A stretch of 54,696 bases of DNA. Origin: a bacterium. Its GTDB lineage: Bacteria > SZUA-79 > Acidulodesulfobacterales > Acidulodesulfobacteraceae. The notes under the pieces are model-generated. The model saw nothing but the letters and a program-made list of their open reading frames with translations. It was not told the origin of the DNA and made no database searches. Below, one piece after another: positions 36,422 to 46,394 of this stretch (the first letter of the stretch is position 1; each line of letters opens with the position of its first letter). The DNA is taken from NCBI GenBank assembly GCA_021809845.1, contig JAJZJW010000005.1, positions 84,019-138,714 of the forward strand, read 5' to 3'. The position numbers and the translations under genes were made by a program.

Positions 36422-37516
36422 ATGGAAGAAAAATATTATGAAATTTCTTCGGACAACATAGAAAAATTTATAAATAATTTAGTAGAACAAAATAACGAAG
36501 TAATAGCTCCTAAAGATAAAGACAGTGATACGTTTTATGATAAAATAACTAATTTTAAAGATGCAGATTTAAATATCCTGCTTCCTAAACTGTCTTTCAA
36601 AGAATATTTACTTCCAAAAACAGAAACATTATTTGAATACTCCATTTCAGGCAGCAGCATTAATATTTTAGATTCTTTAGAAAATGCCGGCGCAGCTCGC
36701 ATAATTAACAATGGAAGCGGCGGCAGCGATAACAGCGGCAAGAAAGGCGGGAAGAAAATAATATTCGGCTCAAGACCTTGTGATGCAGGCGCCGGACCGA
36801 TTATGGAAAAAGTTTTTAACTGGGATTATAAAGACGAATTCTTTAATGAAAAATTTAAAAATTTATATATAATATCTATTGCATGTGTTCAACCTGATAA
36901 TTACTGCTTTTGTACGGAAGCCCAGCTTTCTCCTGAAAGTTCATACGGTTCTGACATTTTGCTTAAAAAAGGCGGCAGCGGCTACTATGCCAAAGTAACT
37001 ACCGAAAAAGGACTGGAACTCATTAATTCAAGTTCCGAAAACAGCAGTTTGTTTAAAGAGATTTCAAAAGAAGCATTTCCTGCCGATAAAGACTGGAAAG
37101 CCGCATTTGACATTAAAAAAACTCAAGGTTTTCTTGATAAAAATTTTACCAGCAATTATTTTCAAGAAAAGTTTTTATCGTGCATAGGATGCGGTATATG
37201 CACATATACTTGTCCAACCTGTCATTGTTTTGATATTCAGGACGAAGGAACTAACGAAAAAGGCAGAAGAATCAGAAACTGGGATTCCTGCCAGTTTGGA
37301 ATATTTACGCTGCATACGTCGGGACATAATCCAAGAGTGACACAGGGAGACAGATACAGACAAAGACTTATGCATAAATTTAAAATATATAACGAAAAAT
37401 TTAATAAATATTTGTGCGTAGGGTGCGGCAGATGTTCCAGGAATTGCCCGGAGGATATAGATTTAAAAGAAATAACCTCAGAATTATCGCTAATGGAAAA
37501 TTCAGGTGAAGTTTAA
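36422..37516 (+). CDS. flxB: 4Fe-4S protein of the AsrA/HydB family (FlxB-like)
   Basis: A 364-residue protein of the family that includes anaerobic sulfite reductase subunit A and the beta subunit of sulfhydrogenase. Family features are FGSRPCDAGAGP (about 118-129), IACVQPDNYCFC, and two C-terminal clusters, CIGCGICTYTCPTC (about 255-268) and CVGCGRCSRNC (about 343-353). A Gly/Ser-rich low-complexity stretch (about 98-115) precedes the first motif. It sits between the FlxC- and FlxA-like genes and probably passes electrons from the NADH-oxidising subunit inward. Confidence 0.85.
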   Translation: MEEKYYEISSDNIEKFINNLVEQNNEVIAPKDKDSDTFYDKITNFKDADLNILLPKLSFKEYLLPKTETLFEYSISGSSINILDSLENAGAARIINNGSGGSDNSGKKGGKKIIFGSRPCDAGAGPIMEKVFNWDYKDEFFNEKFKNLYIISIACVQPDNYCFCTEAQLSPESSYGSDILLKKGGSGYYAKVTTEKGLELINSSSENSSLFKEISKEAFPADKDWKAAFDIKKTQGFLDKNFTSNYFQEKFLSCIGCGICTYTCPTCHCFDIQDEGTNEKGRRIRNWDSCQFGIFTLHTSGHNPRVTQGDRYRQRLMHKFKIYNEKFNKYLCVGCGRCSRNCPEDIDLKEITSELSLMENSGEV

Positions 37517-37675
37517 TTAATTATTAATATTGGTATAGTTTTAAGTTTTTAAGCATTATTAAAAACATAAAATACGTATATTAAAATATAATTTTAAATT
37601 AGATATAATTGAGGTAAATAAAGCAACTGTCAAGCACATATTAATAAATAAAATAAAATGATACAAGCAATATAA

Positions 37676-37870
37676 TATATTTGATATATAAAATAAATAT
37701 TAACTGATATAAAGCGGTAAATATAATAAATACTAACTAATATATTTGATATATAAAATAAATATTAACTAATATAAAGCGGTAAATATAATAAATACTA
37801 ACTAATATATTTGATATATAAAATAAATATTAACTGATATAAAGCGGTAAATATAATAAATATAAAGTAA
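37676..37870. repeat. 65-bp tandem repeat upstream of flxA
   Basis: Three units begin TATATTTGATATATAAAATA at 37676, 37741 and 37806. Each contains a conserved ATAAAGCGGTAAATATAA. They fill half of a 404-base gap (37517-37920) in the middle of the operon. Besides the AAGGAT ribosome-binding site before flxA, nothing else is seen there. Confidence 0.93.
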
Positions 37871-37920
37871 CTTAATTAAAATTAAAATCAATTAAGACAT
37901 ATAATTAATAAGGATTTGAA

Positions 37921-38742
37921 ATGGAAAACATCTATTTGCCTAAACTGGCGGTTATTAAAGAAATAATTCAGGAGACTCCTGATACAAAAACGGTTAGACT
38001 TACGGTGGACGGCGCGAGCATTGATTATCTGCCTGGTCAATTTGGAGAATTTTCCTGTATAGGAGAAGGAGAATCTACATTCGGTTTTGCTTCATCTTCC
38101 TTAAGAAAAGAATTTTTTGAATTCAGTTTCAGAACGTCAGGAAGAGCTACCTCAGGCATTAATAGTTTGAATGTCGGAGACAATATAGGTTTCAGAGGTC
38201 CTTACGGTAATTTTTTTGATACAGGCAAAATGAAAGGCAAAGATATAATATTTATCGGAGGCGGCATAGGAATGGCGCCGGTCAAATCAATTCTTGAATA
38301 CTGCTTAGACGAAAGAAATGATTACGGAAAAATAACGGTATTATATGGCGCAAAAACTGTTATGGATTTAATGTATAAAAAAGCAATTGAAGAATGGAAA
38401 GCTTCTGCCAATACTGATGTAGTAATTACAGTAGACCCGGGAGGAGAAACGCCTGATTGGAAAGGCAGAGTCGGATTTGTTCCTACTATACTTGAGGAGT
38501 TGCCCGTTAAAGGCGGTAATGCAATAGCAATTGTCTGCGGTCCTCCTATTATGATAAAATTTGTTTTAAAGTCTTTAGAAAAAATGGGATTTAATAAAGA
38601 AGATATTATAACTACCCTTGAAAACAGAATGAAATGCGGCATCGGAAAATGCGGAAGATGTAACATAGGCAGCGTCTACGTCTGTAAAGAAGGACCTGTT
38701 TTTACTGCGAAGGAAATTGAATCCATGCCTAACGATTTTTAG
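37921..38742 (+). CDS. flxA: FAD/NAD-binding oxidoreductase with a [2Fe-2S] site (FlxA-like)
   Basis: A 273-residue member of the ferredoxin-NADP reductase/PyrK/HydG family. The N-terminal FAD barrel has LPGQFGEF and RTSGRATSGI. The nucleotide-binding half has GGGIGMAPVKSILEYCLD and VCGPPIMI. The C-terminal [2Fe-2S] motif is CGIGKCGRCN with a final Cys in YVCKEGP. In the Flx-Hdr system it oxidises NAD(P)H, supplying HdrA. It is the last gene of the cluster, and a strong terminator follows about 115 bases downstream. Confidence 0.9.
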   Translation: MENIYLPKLAVIKEIIQETPDTKTVRLTVDGASIDYLPGQFGEFSCIGEGESTFGFASSSLRKEFFEFSFRTSGRATSGINSLNVGDNIGFRGPYGNFFDTGKMKGKDIIFIGGGIGMAPVKSILEYCLDERNDYGKITVLYGAKTVMDLMYKKAIEEWKASANTDVVITVDPGGETPDWKGRVGFVPTILEELPVKGGNAIAIVCGPPIMIKFVLKSLEKMGFNKEDIITTLENRMKCGIGKCGRCNIGSVYVCKEGPVFTAKEIESMPNDF

Positions 38743-38857
38743 CGGCTAGATTTGATAAATTAAATACGAAACAGCGCAGTTCATCTACGTCAACATAAAA
38801 TGCAAGCATAAATAAAATATAAATCAGTACAAATATAGACCATAAATTTTCACTCAT

Positions 38858-38897
38858 TCCCGTCTGTTTTAAACAAAAACGGCGGGATTTTTTTTGT
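38858..38897 (+). terminator. Intrinsic terminator of the hdr-flx cluster
   Basis: TCCCGTC (38858-38864) pairs with GGCGGGA (38881-38887), with one G-U pair. The stem extends through GTTTT/AAAAC around an AAAC loop, and a run of nine T follows. It closes the operon on the plus strand. Confidence 0.88.
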
Positions 38898-39010
38898 TTG
38901 TAACTTTAATTTATTTGCAAATTATTTTTTATATAAGTATAATATTTATGAAACTTGCTAAAATAGAGGTATATACAATAGCTGCATAATAAGAAGGTAT
39001 TTAAAACAGT

Positions 39011-39133
39011 ACAATTTTAAATTTTTAATGTGATAAAATTTGAAATAATGCAATTTTTAAAGCTACGTAATGCAATTTAAAACAATACAATTTTAAATTT
39101 TTAATGTGATAAAATTTGAAATAATGCAATTTA
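39011..39133. repeat. Direct repeat of about 47 bp upstream of thrS
   Basis: ACAATTTTAAATTTTTAATG occurs at 39011 and 39087, and the copies stay matched for about 47 bases. The 456-base gap from 38743 to 39198 otherwise holds the terminator and AT-rich sequence. The region between them must contain the thrS promoter, but I cannot define it. Confidence 0.8.
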
Positions 39134-39198
39134 ATGCAATTTAATTTAATTTTACATAATTCATCAATTAAAATAACATATAAAAATATACATAAAAT

Positions 39199-41163
39199 AT
39201 GAGATTACTTCTTATTCACGCCGATAATTTCAGCTACGGGCTAACCGGAAAAACTCCGATGGCTGAGAAAATAGATGAAACCGTTCATGAAAATGATGCA
39301 TTTAATGATTCATTGATAGTTTTCTCCACTATAGAAAGCCAAGACACCGCAGAGCCTGATGAGATTGTAAATTTAGCTCTTGTTGAAATCGAAAAACTGT
39401 TTAACGAACTGAAACCTCCTGTTGTCATAATATATCCTTATGCGCACTTATCAAATGATTTAGGAAGACCGTCCGACGCCATCAAAATATTAGACAGACT
39501 AAAAAGTAAACTTCAGAATGCGCTGCCGGACGTGCGCGTAGAAAGGGCGCCTTTCGGTTGGTATAAAAGTTTTTCTATTGCATGCAAAGGTCATCCGCTA
39601 AGCGAGTCTTCAAGGCATATAATCTCTTCTTCACAAAATAAGGCGAATGCAGCAGATGGCGATACTGCCGATATCAAAATTGCGAAATTTAAAAACAGGG
39701 ATGATATTGCAAAAGAGGTGGAAAGCGAATTTTTTATTTTAAATCCTGACGGTAGCGAAATACCTTTAAATATTAATGATAAAAATATCTTAGACAGTGA
39801 AATATTGAATAAATATCCTTCTTTAAAAAAATTTATAGCATTTGAAGAATTTAAAGTAAAAGAAGGCGTCGAACCGCCTTCTGTCGAAGCAATGCGGCGT
39901 CTTGAAATAGCCGACCATGAGGAAAATTCCGACTCAGGGCATTTAAGACTATATCCTAAAGGAACTCTGCTATATAAACTTATTTCAGACTGGGCTGAAG
40001 AGATAGCTTTGGTTAAACTGAAATGTATGGAAATAGAAACTCCTCTAATATATAATTGGAATAAGCCTGATATAAAAGGGCAAGGAGAATCTTTTCATGA
40101 AAGGCATTATACTATAATGGTTCCTGACGAAAAAATTAAAGACGACTCCGCGTCAATTGTTTTCGATAGAACAAAAGAATTTGTGTTAAGATTTGCCGGA
40201 GATTTTGGTTTATTTTCAATGATTAAAGATGCAAAGATAAGCTATAAACAGCTGCCTTTGAGGTTTTATGAATATTCAAAAAGTTTTAGATATGAAAGAA
40301 GCGGGGAGCTCTCAGGATTAAGGCGTTTGAGGGCATTTACCATGCCTGACATACACAGTTTTTGTAGTAATATTGAAGAAGGATTTGATGAATATCAGGA
40401 ACTTTATAGACAATATTCCGATTTGGCAGATGCCATTAACATAGAATATGCCGTGGTATTCAGAATAGTTAAGGAATACTACGATAAATACAAAGACAAA
40501 TTAGTCAGCCTCTTAAAGTATTCTAAAAAACCTGCATTAATTGAAAGCTTATCTAAAATGAAGCACTACTGGGCGTTAAAACACGAATTTCAGGGTATTG
40601 ACTCCGTCGGCGGCTCGTGTCAGCTTTCAACCGTCCAGCTCGACGTTATCGATGCGGAAAGATATGGCATCAATTTTGTAAATGAAAAAGGCGAAAAAGA
40701 GGGATGCACAATCTGTCATTCTTCTGTCGGAACAATAGAACGCTGGATGTATCTTCTCTTAGAAGAAGCGCTTAAAAAAGAAATTCCTGTTTTACCCCTA
40801 TGGTTGAGTACCACACAGGTGAGGATTATACCTGTATCTGAAAAATATACGGAATATTGCATGGAATTAATGAAAAATATTTCTTCTTATAAAATAAGAA
40901 CGGATATTGACGACAGAGATTTCAGTATGGGTAAAAAGATTATGTTCGCAGAAGAAGAGTGGGTTCCATACATTTTGGTTGTAGGCGAAAAAGAAAAAAC
41001 TTCAAATTTATTATCCGTCAGGAACAGATATCAGGATAGAAAAACTGTAAATATGACCAAAGATGAGCTTGTTAAAGAAATCTTTGTCCAGACAAAAGAT
41101 TTACCTTTTAGAAATCTTAACGTTGCCGATATACTGTCTAAAAGACCAATATTTGTCGGTTAG
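39199..41163 (+). CDS. thrS: Threonyl-tRNA synthetase, archaeal type
   Basis: A 654-residue class II synthetase that charges tRNA-Thr. The first about 145 residues (start MRLLLIHADNFSYG, then VVIIYPYAHLS and VERAPFGWYKSF) form the archaeal editing domain related to D-aminoacyl-tRNA deacylase, not the TGS plus N2 domains of bacterial ThrRS. The catalytic core has motif 2 FRYERSGELSGLRRLRAFTM and PDIHSF, a third zinc-type His in CTICHSS, and an anticodon-binding C-terminus from about 535. Where bacterial ThrRS has the first zinc-ligand Cys, this one reads RFAGDFGLF. It stands alone, without the usual infC-rpmI-rplT partners. This suggests replacement of the bacterial gene by transfer from an archaeon. 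Confidence 0.92.
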   Translation: MRLLLIHADNFSYGLTGKTPMAEKIDETVHENDAFNDSLIVFSTIESQDTAEPDEIVNLALVEIEKLFNELKPPVVIIYPYAHLSNDLGRPSDAIKILDRLKSKLQNALPDVRVERAPFGWYKSFSIACKGHPLSESSRHIISSSQNKANAADGDTADIKIAKFKNRDDIAKEVESEFFILNPDGSEIPLNINDKNILDSEILNKYPSLKKFIAFEEFKVKEGVEPPSVEAMRRLEIADHEENSDSGHLRLYPKGTLLYKLISDWAEEIALVKLKCMEIETPLIYNWNKPDIKGQGESFHERHYTIMVPDEKIKDDSASIVFDRTKEFVLRFAGDFGLFSMIKDAKISYKQLPLRFYEYSKSFRYERSGELSGLRRLRAFTMPDIHSFCSNIEEGFDEYQELYRQYSDLADAINIEYAVVFRIVKEYYDKYKDKLVSLLKYSKKPALIESLSKMKHYWALKHEFQGIDSVGGSCQLSTVQLDVIDAERYGINFVNEKGEKEGCTICHSSVGTIERWMYLLLEEALKKEIPVLPLWLSTTQVRIIPVSEKYTEYCMELMKNISSYKIRTDIDDRDFSMGKKIMFAEEEWVPYILVVGEKEKTSNLLSVRNRYQDRKTVNMTKDELVKEIFVQTKDLPFRNLNVADILSKRPIFVG

Positions 41164-41262
41164 AAAGCGATAATTCTTAAAACTGTTTAAGAATCAAAAT
41201 TAATAAATAAATATAAATTAATTAAATTAAATATATAAATAAATATAAATAAATTAAATAAA

Positions 41263-41446
41263 TTGATTACATTAAACTAAATATAAATATAATTAAATTG
41301 ATTACATTAAACTAAATATAAATATAAATAAATTAAATAAATTGATTACATTAAACTAAATATAAATATAAATAAATTGATTACATTAAACTAAATATAA
41401 ATATAAATAAATTAAATAAATTGATTACATTAAACTAAATATAAAT
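41263..41446. repeat. Interspersed/tandem repeat of about 26 bp before tig
   Basis: TTGATTACATTAAACTAAAT starts at 41263, 41298, 41342, 41377 and 41421. Spacing alternates 35 and 44 bases because a short ATAAATTAA filler is present or absent. This implies a compound unit of 79 bases that duplicated. It makes up most of the 326-base gap 41164-41489. Confidence 0.9.
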
Positions 41447-41489
41447 AAAATATATTTAAATAAAGAATAACTATCCGGAGGTTTTAATA

Positions 41490-42767
41490 GTGGCAGATAA
41501 CGCAGAGAATGTAGATACAGTGCAGAACAATGATTTATTCGTGGTTCAGGAAATTTCTTCTATTAAAAGAAAAGTAAAAATACAGATAGATACAGAAAAA
41601 GTTAACACTCTTCTTGAATCAAAGTTAAAAGAAGTTGCTAAAAAAGCCAATATAAAAGGTTTTAGACCCGGTAAAGCTCCAATTTCCGTCATTAAAAAGT
41701 TTCATGAAGCCGAGCTCTTAGAAGAAGCCAAGATGGATGTGCTAAACGATGACTTTAAAAAATTAGTGAGCGACAAAAATATTATGCTTGCCGGCAACCC
41801 TTCTGTTGATAGGGAATTGTCCTCAGATACATATGAAGTAGGATTTGAAATCCTACCTAATATATCGAGCGTTAACTTAGATTTGAAGATTAAAAAAACC
41901 GAAAAAAGAGAGATTACGGAAGCGGTTTTAGAAGATGAGATTAATTACTTGCTTGAAAGAATGGCTGAGCCGGTTAAGTTAAACGCTGATGAAACTATAA
42001 ACGACCATGACAGATATTTTGTTCATATAGATTATGTTACGATAGATTCCGAAAATAATACTATTGACAGCGCAAAGGACTATGCGTTAAGTATTAATTC
42101 CGGTACATCGGAAAAAGAATTAGAATCGTCGTTTAACGGTAAAAAAATAGGCGACAGCTTCGAATTTGACGATAAAGAAAAAGGTGTCACTATAAAAGGC
42201 GTAATTAAAAATATTGAAAAGAAAATTATGCCAGTTTTAACCGAAGATATACTTAAACATTTTGGAGATTTTGAAAGCGTAGAAGATTTTAAGAAAAAAT
42301 TAAAAGGAGAACTGGATGCTTACGAAGATAAAAAAGAAAAGCAGACACTCATAGAAGCTATAACTCAGGAATTAATTAAAAATAATCCGGTTGAAATACC
42401 GGAAAGCATGATTGAGCAGGATGCAAAAGCCAGATTTGAAAACTTAATGAAAGACGAAAAGTATAAAAACGCTTCAATGACAGATAAACAAAAGCAGGAT
42501 ATGTTTAATATACTGAAAGTTATTGCAAAAAAAGATATTATTTCTTATCTCTTAATAGAAAACATCGGAAGACTTGAAAAAATTGAAGTCGATGATAAAG
42601 ATATAGAAGATTTTTACCGCCAGACGTCTAAAGAGTCAGGCTTAGAACTCGAAGAAATCAAAAAACTATATGAGAACGACAGAGAGAATTACGAAAATCT
42701 CAAAAATCATTTGCTTGAAGAGAAAATATATGATTTTATTATTGCAAATAAGGTATCTTATGTATAA
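41490..42767 (+). CDS. tig: Trigger factor
   Basis: A ribosome-associated chaperone and peptidyl-prolyl isomerase of 425 residues. The N-terminal ribosome-binding domain has the signature GFRPGKAP (about 58-65). The middle PPIase domain (about 165-250) is weakly conserved. The helical C-terminal arms follow, with IPESMIEQD. The start codon is GTG, fixed by GGAGG at 41477-41481 eight bases upstream. The classical tig-clpP-clpX order follows. Confidence 0.94.
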   Translation: MADNAENVDTVQNNDLFVVQEISSIKRKVKIQIDTEKVNTLLESKLKEVAKKANIKGFRPGKAPISVIKKFHEAELLEEAKMDVLNDDFKKLVSDKNIMLAGNPSVDRELSSDTYEVGFEILPNISSVNLDLKIKKTEKREITEAVLEDEINYLLERMAEPVKLNADETINDHDRYFVHIDYVTIDSENNTIDSAKDYALSINSGTSEKELESSFNGKKIGDSFEFDDKEKGVTIKGVIKNIEKKIMPVLTEDILKHFGDFESVEDFKKKLKGELDAYEDKKEKQTLIEAITQELIKNNPVEIPESMIEQDAKARFENLMKDEKYKNASMTDKQKQDMFNILKVIAKKDIISYLLIENIGRLEKIEVDDKDIEDFYRQTSKESGLELEEIKKLYENDRENYENLKNHLLEEKIYDFIIANKVSYV

Positions 42768-43055
42768 TATAGATAAATAAGGATAAATTAAATTAGTAAA
42801 TTTAGATAAATTAGAATAAATCAAGGACAAATAAATTAAAGACAGCACTTCAAATTAAGGATAAAATTAGTAAAATCTAAAATTAGTGACATGCACAGAC
42901 ACTTAATATGCCATTAATAAATTAGAATAAATTAAGGACAAATAAATTAAGGAAAGACACTTTGTTTCAATTAGTTACAAGTAATATTTATAAGTAATGT
43001 TAACTGTATAATTATATATAAAAGAAATTAATTAAGAAATCAGGAGATAATAAAC

Positions 43056-43673
43056 ATGTCATTAATCCCGATGGTCGTTGAACAGACACACAGAGGAGAA
43101 AGAGCTTACGATATATATTCAAGATTATTAAAAGATAGGATTATTTTTATAGGCGAAGCAATTGACGATACATTCGCAAATCTTATAATAGCTCAACTTT
43201 TATTTTTAGAGTCGGAAGATCCGGAAAAAGATATAAGTATCTATATTAATTCGCCTGGCGGTGTTATAACTTCAGGACTTGCTATTTACGACACAATGCA
43301 ATATATACGACCGGATGTTTCAACTCTTTGCATGGGACAGGCAGCAAGTATGGGAGCAGTGTTGCTTGCTGCGGGAACGAAAGGCAAAAGGTTTGCACTG
43401 CCTCATTCAAGGATAATGATACATCAACCGTCAGGCGGTTTTCAGGGTCAAGCTACTGATATAGACATTCAAGCGCGTGAAATTTTAAGAATGAGAGAAG
43501 AATTAAATTCTATTTTAGCTTTTCATACATCGCAGTCTATTGAAAAAATTAAGGATGATGCAGAAAGAGATTTTTATATGAGCGGAACCAAAAGCGTCGA
43601 ATACGGTATTATAGACAAAGTAGTTGAAAAAAAGGATGTCAATAAAGAAATAAATAGTAAAGATAAAAAATAA
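43056..43673 (+). CDS. clpP: ATP-dependent Clp protease proteolytic subunit
   Basis: ClpP forms the tetradecameric serine-protease chamber that degrades substrates unfolded by ClpX. The canonical start [19 protein letters not shown] is seen. Catalytic Ser98 is in MGQAASMGA, and His123 in [11 protein letters not shown]. The active-site Asp is near 172. It is 205 residues long. AGGAGA lies 9 bases before the ATG. The 288-base gap before it contains a direct repeat of about 42 bases (near 42808 and 42919). clpX begins 13 bases after its stop. Confidence 0.97.
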   Translation: MSLIPMVVEQTHRGERAYDIYSRLLKDRIIFIGEAIDDTFANLIIAQLLFLESEDPEKDISIYINSPGGVITSGLAIYDTMQYIRPDVSTLCMGQAASMGAVLLAAGTKGKRFALPHSRIMIHQPSGGFQGQATDIDIQAREILRMREELNSILAFHTSQSIEKIKDDAERDFYMSGTKSVEYGIIDKVVEKKDVNKEINSKDKK

Positions 43674-43686
43674 AGAGGTAATTAAA

Positions 43687-45027
43687 ATGGCTAAAAAAAA
43701 TAACAATGATGATAGTACCGGTCGAGATTTATATTGTTCTTTCTGTGGAAAATCGCAGGATGAAGTTAAAAAACTCATAGCAGGTCCGTCTGTTTATATA
43801 TGCGATGAATGTATAGAACTGTGCAATGATATCATTTCTGAAGAAATTCCGGAGGCTGCAGAGTTAAAATCAAAAGATAGAGAGCGGATTTATAAACCGA
43901 AAGAAATTAAAGATTTTCTGGACCAATATGTAATAGGTCAGGAAAAGGCTAAAAAGATACTTTCCGTTGCTGTATATAATCATTATAAAAGAATTGAGTA
44001 CAATGCGGCTTTAAAAAAAAATAAAGGCTTAAAAGAATCAAAAGATAAAAATTCGTTTCAGGATGTCGAAATGCAAAAAAGTAATATCCTTCTCATAGGT
44101 CCTACCGGAAGCGGTAAAACTTTATTAGCCGAAACCCTTGCAAAAATGTTTGAACTTCCTTTTGCTATTGCCGATGCAACGAGTTTAACCGAAGCCGGTT
44201 ATGTTGGCGAGGATGTGGAAAGTATCATTTTATCGTTGCTGCAAAATGCTGATTATGATGTTGAAAAGGCTCAAAAGGGTATAATATATATTGATGAAAT
44301 AGATAAAATTGCAAAAAAATCTGACAATGTTTCTATTACAAGAGATGTTTCAGGAGAAGGTGTGCAGCAGGCTCTTTTGAAAATTATAGAAGGTACTGTT
44401 GCCAATGTGCCGCCAAAAGGCGGCAGGAAACACCCGCATCAGGAGTTTTTAAGAATAGATACAAGTAATATCCTTTTTATATGCGGAGGTGCTTTTACCG
44501 GTCTTGATAAATTAATTGAAACAAGAATGAATTCTCAGCCGATAGGATTTACCGCAAATATTAAAAGAGAAAAGCTGCAAACGCATTCTTATGATATTAT
44601 TAAGAAAGTAGAGGCTAGGGACCTTCTTAAATTTGGACTTATTCCTGAATTTATCGGTAGACTCCCTGTTATAGCAGCATTGGAAGAACTTGATGAAAAA
44701 GCTCTGGTAGAAATTTTAACTAAACCTAAAAATGCTTTGATTAAACAATATCAAAAACTGTTCGACATGGAAGATGTTAAGCTTAAATTCACTGATTCGG
44801 CTATTAAAGAAATCACTAAGCAGGCAATTACTCATGGTTCAGGAGCAAGAGGGTTAAGATCCATTCTAGAATCTATTATGCTTGATATAATGTATGAAAT
44901 TCCGACCGATTCTTCCATTAAAGAATGTGTTATTAATGACGATGTAATATTAAATAACTCTATGCCGATTATTCTTTATGAAAAAGACGTTGATTCGCCA
45001 GGTAAAACAGGGTCGAGTTCCAACTGA
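43687..45027 (+). CDS. clpX: ATP-dependent Clp protease ATP-binding subunit ClpX
   Basis: ClpX is an AAA+ unfoldase that feeds ClpP. The N-terminal zinc domain has Cys17, 20, 39 and 42 (CSFC and CDEC). Walker A is GPTGSGKT (138-145) and Walker [13 protein letters not shown]. The IGF-type loop for ClpP binding is present as [11 protein letters not shown]. Sensor 2 lies in GARGLRS. At 446 residues it is slightly long because of a lysine-rich stretch before Walker A (about 107-130). AGAGGT precedes the ATG. Confidence 0.97.
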   Translation: MAKKNNNDDSTGRDLYCSFCGKSQDEVKKLIAGPSVYICDECIELCNDIISEEIPEAAELKSKDRERIYKPKEIKDFLDQYVIGQEKAKKILSVAVYNHYKRIEYNAALKKNKGLKESKDKNSFQDVEMQKSNILLIGPTGSGKTLLAETLAKMFELPFAIADATSLTEAGYVGEDVESIILSLLQNADYDVEKAQKGIIYIDEIDKIAKKSDNVSITRDVSGEGVQQALLKIIEGTVANVPPKGGRKHPHQEFLRIDTSNILFICGGAFTGLDKLIETRMNSQPIGFTANIKREKLQTHSYDIIKKVEARDLLKFGLIPEFIGRLPVIAALEELDEKALVEILTKPKNALIKQYQKLFDMEDVKLKFTDSAIKEITKQAITHGSGARGLRSILESIMLDIMYEIPTDSSIKECVINDDVILNNSMPIILYEKDVDSPGKTGSSSN

Positions 45028-45119
45028 CCGCAACTAAGCTGAAGCTGCCGAAGCTGATGCTATGATGCGGTTAAATTAATGTTTAAATGTTTAAATTAAT
45101 TATATGCGCCGTTTAATTT

Positions 45120-45141
45120 AACTGCATGCGCAGTTTTCTTT
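45120..45141 (+). terminator. Probable terminator after clpX
   Basis: AACTGC (45120-45125) and GCAGTT (45130-45135) form a stem with an ATGC loop, followed by TTCTTT. It lies about 90 bases after the clpX stop. The 385-base gap to hup otherwise holds AT-rich sequence and the hup promoter. Confidence 0.55.
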
Positions 45142-45273
45142 GCCTAATGTAGCTAAGTCAATTATAATGGCGCATTATAAATAATATTTAAATAGTATTT
45201 ATATACTATATATACTATAGTCTATAATATTTTATTAAATTTACAAAAAATTTTATAAAATTAAAGATTTTTA

Positions 45274-45302
45274 TTGACATATTTATAATAAACATATATA
45301 TA
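45274..45302 (+). promoter_or_regulatory. Promoter of the HU gene
   Basis: A perfect TTGACA (45274-45279) is followed, 17 bases on, by TATATA (45297-45302). It lies about 110 bases upstream of the HU start codon, after an AT-rich upstream stretch. The leader between them is unremarkable apart from AAGGAGG directly before the ATG. Confidence 0.6.
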
Positions 45303-45412
45303 TTAATAATAGTTTATTAATGTGCTGATGTTGAAGCATCTGAAAGAAAAATAACTTCAGCGTGAAAGCAAAATTAAATAAATCAATTTTCTAATTATGA
45401 AGGAGGAATTTT

Positions 45413-45694
45413 ATGACAAAAGCTGAGTTGGTAGATGCAATTGCGAAGTCATCTAAACTTACAAAAGCCGACAGTGAAAAGGCATTAAATGCAGCAGTAG
45501 AATCAGTTGTTGCTGCACTTAAACAAGGTGACAGTGTCAGATTGGTCGGATTCGGAACTTTTGAAGTTGTTAAGCGTGCCGCAAGAAAAGGCAGAAATCC
45601 GCAAACTGGTAAAGAGATTCAGATAAAAGCGTCTAAATCTCCTAAGTTTAAACCTGGTAAGACTTTTAAAGAAGCTGTTAATGCAGGAAAATAA
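45413..45694 (+). CDS. hup: DNA-binding protein HU
   Basis: A 93-residue nucleoid protein of the HU/IHF family. It has the helical N-terminal dimerisation part (TKAELVDAIAKSSKLTKAD), GFGTFEVVKRAARKGRNPQTGKEI and the DNA-binding arm ending in FKPGKTFKEAVN. The Pro at the tip of the arm (NPQTGKEI) is conserved. The very strong ribosome-binding site AAGGAGG and a good promoter fit an abundant protein. A strong terminator follows. Confidence 0.97.
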   Translation: MTKAELVDAIAKSSKLTKADSEKALNAAVESVVAALKQGDSVRLVGFGTFEVVKRAARKGRNPQTGKEIQIKASKSPKFKPGKTFKEAVNAGK

Positions 45695-45756
45695 CCGTAG
45701 AACAAGTTGAATCATATATAGTAATTAATAATATGGTTTAGTTTATTGCACAATTT

Positions 45757-45797
45757 AACCCTCGATTCTTTATCAAAAAAGAACGAGGGTTTGTTTT
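45757..45797 (+). terminator. Intrinsic terminator after the HU gene
   Basis: AACCCTCG (45757-45764) pairs with CGAGGGTT (45784-45791). The stem continues as TTCTTT with AAAGAA after one bulged base, and TTTGTTTT follows. It is a strong, long stem. The rest of the 298-base gap to tRNA-Val is AT-rich, with no gene seen. Confidence 0.9.
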
Positions 45798-45992
45798 CCA
45801 AATTGGTTTTATTAAATGTGTGTTATGCGCTATGCACACAGTACACGTAGTAAAATATTCATCATGTAAATGTATATTATTTATGTATATACGTGAATTT
45901 TCCTGTATGCATTATATTATTATGGTATATAATATAATATTACTTTATTAGTATATTACATCTACGAGTAAAAATATAAATATATATAATAT

Positions 45993-46069
45993 GGGCGGAT
46001 AGCTCAGCCGGTTAGAGCATCGGCTTTACAAGCCGGGGGTCGCAGGTTCGAACCCTGCTCCGCCTACCA
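45993..46069 (+). tRNA. tRNA-Val (UAC)
   Basis: The 77 bases fold as a standard cloverleaf. The acceptor GGGCGGA pairs with TCCGCCT (one G-U). The D stem is GCTC/GAGC, the anticodon stem TCGGC/GCCGG with loop TTTACAA, giving anticodon TAC, and the T arm is GCAGG-TTCGAAC-CCTGC. The CCA end is encoded. Confidence 0.95.
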
Positions 46070-46394
46070 TTCAAAGACGCAGTAAATAAGCACTTTCAAG
46101 CATCTTGACATTCCGCACTAAACTTGCTAAAATCGCCATAAATGACACATTTTTTTAAAAAATCTGTCACAAATCCGTCGGTGACGATAAAATAAATAAA
46201 TAAATAAATGAATGAATTAATTAATAAATAAATGAATAAAGTATTCCTAGCTTAGAGTGCGAAAAAATGTTGCAATTCCAAATTTGATAAAAGCACATAT
46301 ATACTAAATACTAAGCGTGTAATTTAAAATATTTAGTTCTTTACTTTGGCAATATTTAATTATATAATTGCAAATACAGTGTTTTTTACAATGC
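46070..46394. other. Gap between tRNA-Val and tRNA-Asp
   Basis: No gene is seen. It holds a near-perfect palindrome TGACACATTTTTT/AAAAAATCTGTCA (about 46143-46169). A second TGACG-type half-site lies near 46181. A tetranucleotide AAAT/GAAT-type repeat runs from 46190 to 46247. The palindrome could terminate the tRNA-Val transcript, but its T-run is inside the stem. Confidence 0.5.
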
